Shown: positions 3,831 through 9,025 of the stretch, piece by piece
How positions within the stretch are numbered: position 1 is the first letter of the stretch
Layout of the letters: each line of letters starts with the position of its first letter
NCBI GenBank assembly: GCA_031274045.1
Contig: JAISQS010000053.1
Coordinates: 1-9,025, forward strand
Length of the DNA: 9,025 nt
From: Planctomycetaceae bacterium
GTDB lineage: Bacteria > Planctomycetota > Planctomycetia > Pirellulales > Thermoguttaceae
Direction: 5' to 3'
Program-made: the position numbers and the translations under genes
The notes under the pieces: generated by a model
Seen by the model: only the letters and a program-made list of their open reading frames with translations
Told to the model about the DNA's origin: nothing
Databases searched by the model: none

Positions 3831-6596
3831 ATGCGCGAACCAATATTACGAACGACTTCAATCGTAATGATTGTTACGTTTTTTATCGGTTTAATAACCG
3901 CGTTGATTCTTTATTGCTTTGAGACGCACAGTCCTATTGCGTGGGGTCAGGTGTGTCTTATATTGCTTGGCGGTACCGGCGTTTATTATGTTGTTTACAA
4001 GAGCCGTTTTTTACCGCAACGAATCCGAACTGCGATTATACTTCTTTTGCCGGTCATGCTTATTGAGTTGTATTCGGTTCAGTTGAAGATTGCCGGTTCG
4101 TTGGGGATTTCGTGTCTTATCATACTTATTATTGCTTCTTTGTCGCGCGACTTGTATTTGTTGTTAATGATTGCGGTTGTCACGAATATTTTCTTTCTGT
4201 TCAATCTCTTCTTCACAACAATCGGTCAACAACACATCGTCCTCTACATCTACAACATGGTCGTTTTTCAAATCGGCTGGATTTTGCTCTGTGCGTTGTC
4301 GTTTTTGTCAAATAAACATATCAAGGAAATCATTCTCAAAACACACGAAGCCGAATACGCCGCCCGCGTCAAAAGCGAATTTCTCGCCAACGTCAGTCAC
4401 GAAATCCGTACTCCATTGAACGCCATCTTCGGCTTCACAACTTTTATCCAACGACAAAATTTGTCACACGAATTACAAGAAAATGTCGCCGCAATCAAAA
4501 CCGCTTCTCACACGCTGCTGTCGCTCATCAACGACATCCTCGACTTCTCAAAAATCGAATCGGGAAAATACGAAATAGTTCCGGTAACTTATGAACTCGC
4601 GTCGTTGATTGAGGACACAATTAGTATGATTTGTATTCGTATTGGGAGTAAACCGATTCATTTTTTTATTGATGTTGATCCGCAGTTACCCGGTCATCTC
4701 ATCGGCGACAACGTCCGCATTCGGCAAATTTTGACAAACTTACTCTCAAACGCGACCAAATACACCAAACACGGATTTGTCAAATTGCGAGTTCGCGGAA
4801 TCTCCTCAAACGGAAAATTGCTCTTTTACTTTTCCGTTCAAGATACCGGCTCAGGAATCAGCGAAGAAGATAAATGTCAACTATTTGAAACATTCCGCCA
4901 GTTTGACGTGTACAAAAATCGGGCAATCGAAGGAACCGGCATCGGACTTTCGTTGACGCGGCGGCTTGTCGAATCGCTCGGCGGCTCAATCAGCGTCGAA
5001 TCAACTTACGGCGAAGGCTCAACCTTCACCGTTATGCTCCCGCAAGAAATACCGGAAGATGTTGAGCCGTTCGTCAACATTAAAATTGATCCGAAAATGC
5101 GTGTTGTTGTCTGCGAACCGAATCGTGATGAATTAGAAATTTGGGCAAATATTTTGCGATCTTTTCAAATTGATCATATCTTGGTTGCAAGTTTTTCCGA
5201 ATTTGAATTTCTGCTCAACGCCGATCCGAACACGCGGTATTTTCTCGATTCGCGAATATTCAAATTGTCCGGCTCAAAAATGATGCCTTTGAAAAAATCG
5301 ATTACGATTATTGCGGATCGTGACGAAGTTTTTAATTCTATTGTTTCCATTCCGATTTTGCGGCGACCGATTTACGCATTGCCTCTTGCCGCTCGTTTGG
5401 CGGACATCAATATTTCGTTACAATCCGAAAAGATGGACGGAGTTTTTGAACAATTTGTCGCGCCGTCCGCGCGGATTTTGGTTGTTGATGATAACTCCGT
5501 CAATCTGTTGGTTTTTGCGGGTCTCCTCGAACCGTATGGCTGCGATGTGGTGTCGGTTGAGAGCGGACACGAAGCGATCAAATTAGCTGAAACAGAATAT
5601 TTCGATCTCATTTTTATGGATCAAATGATGCCTGATATTGATGGTTTGGGAACGATGAAATTGATACGGGAATTGACGAGCAGGAATTTACGTTGCGCAA
5701 ATGAGCATGTCGGCAAAGGAGAAAATGCTTTTGTCCAAGTCGACGATTCCCATTTCAAAAATCTCCCGATCATCGTTTCAACAGCAAACGCCATCTCCGG
5801 CATGAGAGAAGAATATCTCAAAGGCGGTTTCAATGATTATATTGCCAAGCCGATTTACCCGTCACACCTAAACGCGATTTTGAAACAATGGATACCATTG
5901 GAAAAACAGTTATCGCCAAATTACGTCCAAAAGCAGCAGGCAATTGCGCAACAAAAATCATCACCGCTCAATGCGGAGATGTTGGCAAAATTGGATTTGC
6001 CGTATTTGAATATTGCGGACGGGTTACGGTATGTCAATAGTAACTGTATCAATTATCGCAATGTTCTTGAATCGTTCCGGCTTAATGCACCAAAAAATCT
6101 TCTTTCTGTTCGGACATTTTCTCAGGAGGAACGTTGGAAAGATTTGATTATTGAAGTTCACGCGGTGAAGAGTCTTGCCAAAGTGATCGGAGCCGAACAA
6201 CTCTCTGCTCTTGCCGCCGAATTGGAATCCGCAGGGAAACGCGAAAGTTACGATTTCATTCGCAAGAATATTGAAAAGTATCTCAAAACATTCCAATCTG
6301 TTTTGAATGATATTGATGTGGTGATGCAGTTGGTTGCCAAGCCGGAAACGTCCGAAGAAAACGAAACAGAATTAAGCCCCGCTGAATTACGTGACATCCT
6401 CACGAAAGGACTGACGGCATTGGAAGAATACGATGCCGACCAAGCCTCACAAATTTTGAAACAAATTTCATTAAAATTACTCACACCTGAATTTGCCCAA
6501 GTACTCAAAGAAGTCCAAGTCCATATCGTACAGTTCGACTATAAACACGCCATTCAAGGAATCCAAAATTTATTACAACATATCGAAAATTTTTAA
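3831..6596 (+). CDS. Membrane hybrid histidine kinase (HisKA-HATPase-REC-HPt)
   Basis: A 921-residue sensor kinase with an internal His-Asp-His phosphorelay, of BarA/ArcB-like order. Six hydrophobic helices (about 9-29, 38-56, 66-85, 91-105, 107-129, 135-158) form a membrane sensor with almost no periplasmic domain. HisKA has the H-box NVSHEIRTPLNAI with phospho-acceptor His190. HATPase_c shows N-box Asn307, G1 DTGSGI (338-343) and G2 GTGIGLS (368-374). A degenerate receiver (about 423-530) lacks the acidic pair. The true receiver has Asp553/Asp554, phospho-site Asp597 (FMDQMMPDIDG), Thr651 and Lys673, with an unusual 28-residue insert (616-643). HPt follows, with His777 in VHAVKSLAKVIGA, then a helical tail of about 90 residues. 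An in-frame GTG at 3687 would add 48 residues but lies in a stem-loop without a ribosome-binding site. ATG 3831, just before TM1, is preferred although its own Shine-Dalgarno is weak. The partner regulator is not in the window. Confidence 0.93.
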   Translation: MREPILRTTSIVMIVTFFIGLITALILYCFETHSPIAWGQVCLILLGGTGVYYVVYKSRFLPQRIRTAIILLLPVMLIELYSVQLKIAGSLGISCLIILIIASLSRDLYLLLMIAVVTNIFFLFNLFFTTIGQQHIVLYIYNMVVFQIGWILLCALSFLSNKHIKEIILKTHEAEYAARVKSEFLANVSHEIRTPLNAIFGFTTFIQRQNLSHELQENVAAIKTASHTLLSLINDILDFSKIESGKYEIVPVTYELASLIEDTISMICIRIGSKPIHFFIDVDPQLPGHLIGDNVRIRQILTNLLSNATKYTKHGFVKLRVRGISSNGKLLFYFSVQDTGSGISEEDKCQLFETFRQFDVYKNRAIEGTGIGLSLTRRLVESLGGSISVESTYGEGSTFTVMLPQEIPEDVEPFVNIKIDPKMRVVVCEPNRDELEIWANILRSFQIDHILVASFSEFEFLLNADPNTRYFLDSRIFKLSGSKMMPLKKSITIIADRDEVFNSIVSIPILRRPIYALPLAARLADINISLQSEKMDGVFEQFVAPSARILVVDDNSVNLLVFAGLLEPYGCDVVSVESGHEAIKLAETEYFDLIFMDQMMPDIDGLGTMKLIRELTSRNLRCANEHVGKGENAFVQVDDSHFKNLPIIVSTANAISGMREEYLKGGFNDYIAKPIYPSHLNAILKQWIPLEKQLSPNYVQKQQAIAQQKSSPLNAEMLAKLDLPYLNIADGLRYVNSNCINYRNVLESFRLNAPKNLLSVRTFSQEERWKDLIIEVHAVKSLAKVIGAEQLSALAAELESAGKRESYDFIRKNIEKYLKTFQSVLNDIDVVMQLVAKPETSEENETELSPAELRDILTKGLTALEEYDADQASQILKQISLKLLTPEFAQVLKEVQVHIVQFDYKHAIQGIQNLLQHIENF

Positions 6597-6695
6597 GTCA
6601 TTACGAAAAATAATTCACAGGAAGTTAAGGGAAGGTAATGGAAGAATATTTTTTTGAGAATGCGAAACAAACCAAAAATACTAAATTTTGTAAGG

Positions 6696-6749
6696 CTCTT
6701 TTATATTTTTTTGTTGGCGAGCTAACATGAAATAATAAAAGAGTTTTTT
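6696..6749 (+). terminator. Intrinsic terminator of the hybrid kinase
   Basis: A long imperfect stem pairs 6696-6717 with 6722-6743 around the tetraloop CGAG. The base is a perfect 9-bp CTCTTTTAT/ATAAAAGAG and the top is TGTTGG/CTAACA with one G-T wobble. Six T follow at once (6744-6749). Position (100 bases after the kinase stop), orientation and T-run fit a Rho-independent terminator, although the stem is AT-rich. Confidence 0.65.
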
Positions 6750-6750
6750 G

Positions 6751-6965
6751 CAAAACTGAACCGCAACTTGTGACCAATTTCCTCACCCTTAATAACAACG
6801 AAGTTCCCTCCATTACGCGCCCTTATCCCTTATTGTTTGGGTTGTGGCGTGACCACGAACTTTATCTGTAACAAGTAAGGGGATAAGGGATAAGGGGGAG
6901 CGGCATGGCGGTTTCGTTGGTTATTAAGGGAGGGGGAAACTGATAACCAGTTGCGAATTGTTTTG
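6751..6965. repeat. 215-nt imperfect long hairpin
   Basis: Paired blocks nest in order: CAAAAC 6751-6756 with 6960-6965; CGCAACT 6762-6768 with 6949-6955; CCCTTAATAACAACGAA 6786-6802 with 6913-6930 (one bulged G); CCAT 6810-6813 with 6905-6908; CGC 6816-6818 with 6900-6902; CCCTTATCCCTTAT 6820-6833 with 6883-6896; and GTGG 6844-6847 with CCAC 6853-6856 at the apex. This colinear nesting is far beyond chance and indicates a foldback element or a structured RNA. It sits between convergent genes, where insertion would be tolerated. No ORF is supported inside. Confidence 0.75.
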
Positions 6966-6997
6966 AGTAATGTTGATTGGTTTTTTATGCAATGCAG

Positions 6998-7021
6998 GGC
7001 GATAATTTATCGTAACTCGCC
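6998..7021. repeat. Small stem-loop in the convergent gap
   Basis: GGCGA (6998-7002) pairs with TCGCC (7017-7021). An alternative fold is CGATA-ATT-TATCG (7000-7012). On the plus strand it is followed by a loosely T-rich stretch. It could be a weak backup terminator, but no strong T-run follows on either strand. No convincing intrinsic terminator for guaA itself was found. Confidence 0.3.
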
Positions 7022-7103
7022 TTTATGCTTTATTTTAACACGTCAACAAGAAACGATAAAAGAGCCAATATTTTTTGTGGTTTGTTTGATTTGAAAGTTT
7101 TGA

Positions 7104-8669
7104 TTATTCCCATTCGATTGTGGCGGGTGGTTTTGAGCTTATGTCGTACAATACGCGGTTTATTCCTTTGATTTCGTTTATGATTCTTGTTGATATTTTC
7201 CGCAGGAGGCTATCGGGCAGGCTTGACCAATCGGCGGTCATGAAGTCGTCGGTTTTCACGCATCTTATTGCGATGGCATCGTCGTATGTTCTGCCGTCCC
7301 CCATAACGCCGACGCTCTTGACGGGCAAGAGTACGGCGAATGCTTGAGAGATGTCATTATATAGGTCTGCTTTGGTGATTTCTTCGATTACGATAGCGTC
7401 GGCTTCTCGCAATTTGTCCAACTTCTCCTTTGTCACTTCGCCGACACAACGTACCGCCAATCCTGGTCCCGGGAAAGGATGCCGCCAAACAAAATCGTGC
7501 GTCAATCCTAGTTCGATTCCGAGTTGCCGGACTTCGTCTTTGAAGAGTTCCCTCAATGGTTCAATGAGTTTGAAACCGAGTTTTTCTGGGAGTCCTCCGA
7601 CGTTGTGGTGTAGTTTTATTGTTGCGGCGGGGTTATTATTTTTTTTGTCGAGGCTTCCTCCGCTTTCGATTATGTCGGGGTATATTGTTCCTTGTGCGAG
7701 GAATTTTGCGCCTCCGAATTTTTTTGCGGTGTTGGCAAAAACATTTATGAAGTGGTGTCCGATGCGTCGTCGTTTTTCTTGTGGTTCGGTGATTCCGTTG
7801 AGCTGTTCCAAAAAGCCTTCTGCGGCGTTTACTAGTATGAGTTCGGTATCGAAGTGGCTGTTAAAAATTTTTGTTACGGTTTCTGCTTCGTTTTTTCGTA
7901 GGAAACCGTTATCGACGAGGATGCATTTGAGATTCTTTCCGATTCCTTTTGCCAATATCGCCGCGACAACCGCCGAATCAACACCCCCCGATAACCCGCA
8001 AATAACTTGGTCGTTCCCGATTTCGTTTCGGTATTGTTCGACTGCGTTGTTTGCGAAATTTTTCATTGTCCATTCTGATTTGCATTCGCAGATTTTGTGC
8101 AGGAAATTTTGGAATACAAATTTTCCGTATTCGCTCTGGACAACTTCGGGATGATATTGCAAGCCGAATAATTTTTTTGTCCGCGATTGCATTGCGCAAA
8201 TCGGGCTCCCTTCTGACGCGGCGAGCAAGTCGAAATCTTTCGGCAATTCTGTTACGTGGTCTCCGTGACTCATCCAGACTTGTTGTACGTGTGGGGTTGA
8301 GTCGAAGAACGGTGATTTTTTGCCTTCTGTTGTCAATTCTATTGTTGCTCTTCCGTATTCGCGATTTTTGGCGGGGGAAACTTTGCCGCCGAAGATTTGG
8401 GCAATAACTTGCATACCGTAACAGATGCCAAGAACAGGAATGTCCAGATCAAATATTGTCGGATCGCAATTTCGTCTGGAATTGTCGTGTACGCTTGCGG
8501 GACCTCCGCTCAATATTATCCCGCGAGGCGAGAGTTCCCGCAATTCAGACGCACCAATAGAATAAGGAACGATACGGGAATAAACCCCTGCTTCGCGTAC
8601 TCTGCGTGCAATTAGTTGGAGATATTGTGAGCCAAAATCTAAAATAAAGATCGTCTCCCGTACTGACAT
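7104..8669 (-). CDS. guaA: GMP synthase (glutamine-hydrolysing)
   Basis: A full-length 521-residue GuaA, which makes GMP from XMP, glutamine and ATP in the cytoplasm, the last step of guanine nucleotide synthesis. The N-terminal class I glutamine amidotransferase starts ILDFGSQY. It has the nucleophile Cys83 in GICYGMQ and the partners His173 and Glu175 in QYHPEV. The ATP-pyrophosphatase domain has the P-loop SGGVDS (227-232). The C-terminal dimerisation domain contains HPFPGPGLAVR and ends in the family signature KPPATIEWE. Length matches the family and no key residue is missing. The ATG has only a weak AAGAA-type Shine-Dalgarno. Two sigma70-like promoters lie upstream. The gene converges on the kinase with a 507-nt gap and is apparently transcribed alone. 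Confidence 0.98.
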   Translation of the reverse strand: MSVRETIFILDFGSQYLQLIARRVREAGVYSRIVPYSIGASELRELSPRGIILSGGPASVHDNSRRNCDPTIFDLDIPVLGICYGMQVIAQIFGGKVSPAKNREYGRATIELTTEGKKSPFFDSTPHVQQVWMSHGDHVTELPKDFDLLAASEGSPICAMQSRTKKLFGLQYHPEVVQSEYGKFVFQNFLHKICECKSEWTMKNFANNAVEQYRNEIGNDQVICGLSGGVDSAVVAAILAKGIGKNLKCILVDNGFLRKNEAETVTKIFNSHFDTELILVNAAEGFLEQLNGITEPQEKRRRIGHHFINVFANTAKKFGGAKFLAQGTIYPDIIESGGSLDKKNNNPAATIKLHHNVGGLPEKLGFKLIEPLRELFKDEVRQLGIELGLTHDFVWRHPFPGPGLAVRCVGEVTKEKLDKLREADAIVIEEITKADLYNDISQAFAVLLPVKSVGVMGDGRTYDDAIAIRCVKTDDFMTADWSSLPDSLLRKISTRIINEIKGINRVLYDISSKPPATIEWE

Positions 8670-8691
8670 ATTCTTGCAATTTGGATTAAGA

Positions 8692-8721
8692 GTTATAAAT
8701 CAAAAAAAATATTTTTGTAAA
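8692..8721 (-). promoter_or_regulatory. Proximal guaA promoter
   Basis: On the minus strand TTTACA (8716-8721) and TATAAC (8692-8697) are separated by 18 bases, each one mismatch from the sigma70 consensus. Transcription would start near 8685 and give a leader of about 16 nt. The -35 lies inside one copy of a tandem direct repeat. Confidence 0.55.
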
Positions 8722-8753
8722 ATTCCGCAACAGTTTTGTAAAATCCGACAACC
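8713..8753. repeat. Tandem direct repeat upstream of guaA
   Basis: TTTTGTAAAATTCCGCAACA (8713-8732) is repeated with small changes as TTTTGTAAAATCCGACAACC (8734-8753), a spacing of 21 bp or two helical turns. The proximal copy contains the -35 of the nearer guaA promoter, so the pair could be a two-site operator. The shorter core GTAAAATCCGA also occurs at 287-297. Confidence 0.6.
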
Positions 8754-8792
8754 AATTCGCCAACACAACGAACCGAATTTCAAACCTCCCCC

Positions 8793-8821
8793 AGTATATT
8801 ATCCCCCAACAACAACGTCAA
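8793..8821 (-). promoter_or_regulatory. Distal guaA promoter
   Basis: On the minus strand TTGACG (8816-8821) is followed after 17 bases by TATACT (8793-8798), each one mismatch from the sigma70 consensus. It would start near 8786 and give a leader of about 117 nt containing an AATTCG/CGAATT stem (8754-8759 with 8774-8779) and the tandem repeat. I recognise no known riboswitch in that leader. Confidence 0.5.
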
Positions 8822-8931
8822 CCCACAAACAAAAAAACAAACGTAATATATCAGTGAAATACTTCAACGCTGTAAAAAAACAAACCTTATTTACGACCTT
8901 AGTAGCCTTGTAATATCATTATCATACTCTT

Positions 8932-9002
8932 TGCAAGCCGTAGGTTTGCATCGCTCGGTAGAAAATGATGTTCCCACACAAACAAGCATTCCGTAGGAAT
9001 GC
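8932..9002. repeat. Mosaic palindromic repeat, right copy
   Basis: TGCAAGCC-GTA-GGTTTGCA (8932-8950, one G-T wobble) and GCATTCC-GTA-GGAATGC (8986-9002, perfect) flank CTCGGTAGAAA (8954-8964). Its reverse complement aligns closely with 1277-1375, and its direct strand aligns more loosely with 1193-1290. The similarity runs to the end of the window, so the element may continue beyond it. Confidence 0.75.
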
Positions 9003-9025
9003 TACCATTGGACAAGTTACAGGGT

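Larger units (their letters stand above)
6694..7066. mobile_element. Possible 373-bp MITE-like element
   Basis: GGCTCTTTTAT at 6694-6704 is repeated exactly in inverted orientation as ATAAAAGAGCC at 7056-7066. The pair encloses the 215-nt hairpin and lies wholly within the gap between the two convergent genes. Terminal inverted repeats around a non-coding foldback are typical of MITEs. No clear target-site duplication is visible beyond a possible AA, and the left arm doubles as the base of the kinase terminator, so this remains tentative. Confidence 0.3.

Noticed and set aside
7351..8154. 267-codon plus-strand ORF antisense to guaA
   Set aside because: It is the reverse-strand shadow of a full-length guaA with all motifs intact.
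8670..8786. Purine riboswitch in the guaA leader
   Set aside because: No three-way-junction aptamer or conserved loop motifs could be found; only a simple 6-bp stem is present.
8674..8913. 79-codon plus-strand ORF upstream of guaA
   Set aside because: It overlaps both guaA promoters and low-complexity A/C-rich DNA and shows no protein features.

Overview
The window is bacterial DNA carrying three well-supported genes: a transmembrane methyl-accepting chemotaxis protein (+), a large membrane-bound hybrid histidine kinase (+) and GMP synthase guaA (-). The kinase and guaA converge. Coding DNA is of moderate GC and the spacers are AT-rich and full of short palindromes. Signalling proteins with two membrane passes or more, GTG start use and dense hairpin repeats suggest a free-living or host-associated Gram-negative bacterium. 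No gene here is diagnostic of a phylum; a Planctomycetota/PVC-like source is a guess only.

Layout. 1-310 is a dense array of short hairpins with 3-4 nt loops, followed by a possible coding remnant. 311-588 is AT-rich, with one promoter-like site overlapped by a perfect 8-bp inverted repeat. 589-1020 holds doubtful small ORFs, a run of 19 G, and a solitary 33-nt sequence resembling a type I-C CRISPR repeat. 1021-1568 holds an 11-bp tandem repeat, a mosaic palindromic repeat that recurs at the right end of the window (8932-9002), and two further hairpins before the chemoreceptor. 1569-3623 is the chemoreceptor. 3624-3830 is dominated by a 111-nt stem-loop. 3831-6596 is the hybrid kinase. 6597-7103, between the convergent genes, contains a good intrinsic terminator for the kinase and a 215-nt imperfect hairpin inside what may be a 373-bp MITE-like element. 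7104-8669 is guaA on the minus strand. 8670-9025 holds two plausible sigma70 promoters for guaA, a tandem direct repeat over the proximal -35, and another copy of the mosaic repeat.

Functionally, the receptor and kinase are both inner-membrane sensors on the same strand. The receptor should act through CheA/CheW. The kinase carries its own His-Asp-His relay (HisKA, REC, HPt) and should pass phosphate to a separate response regulator that is not in this window. guaA is housekeeping purine synthesis and unrelated to them. I found no complete new defence or mobile system. The unusual content is the non-coding layer: hairpin modules, long inverted repeats, the orphan CRISPR-like unit, the poly-G tract, and alternating G-rich and C-rich codon patches inside the genes.
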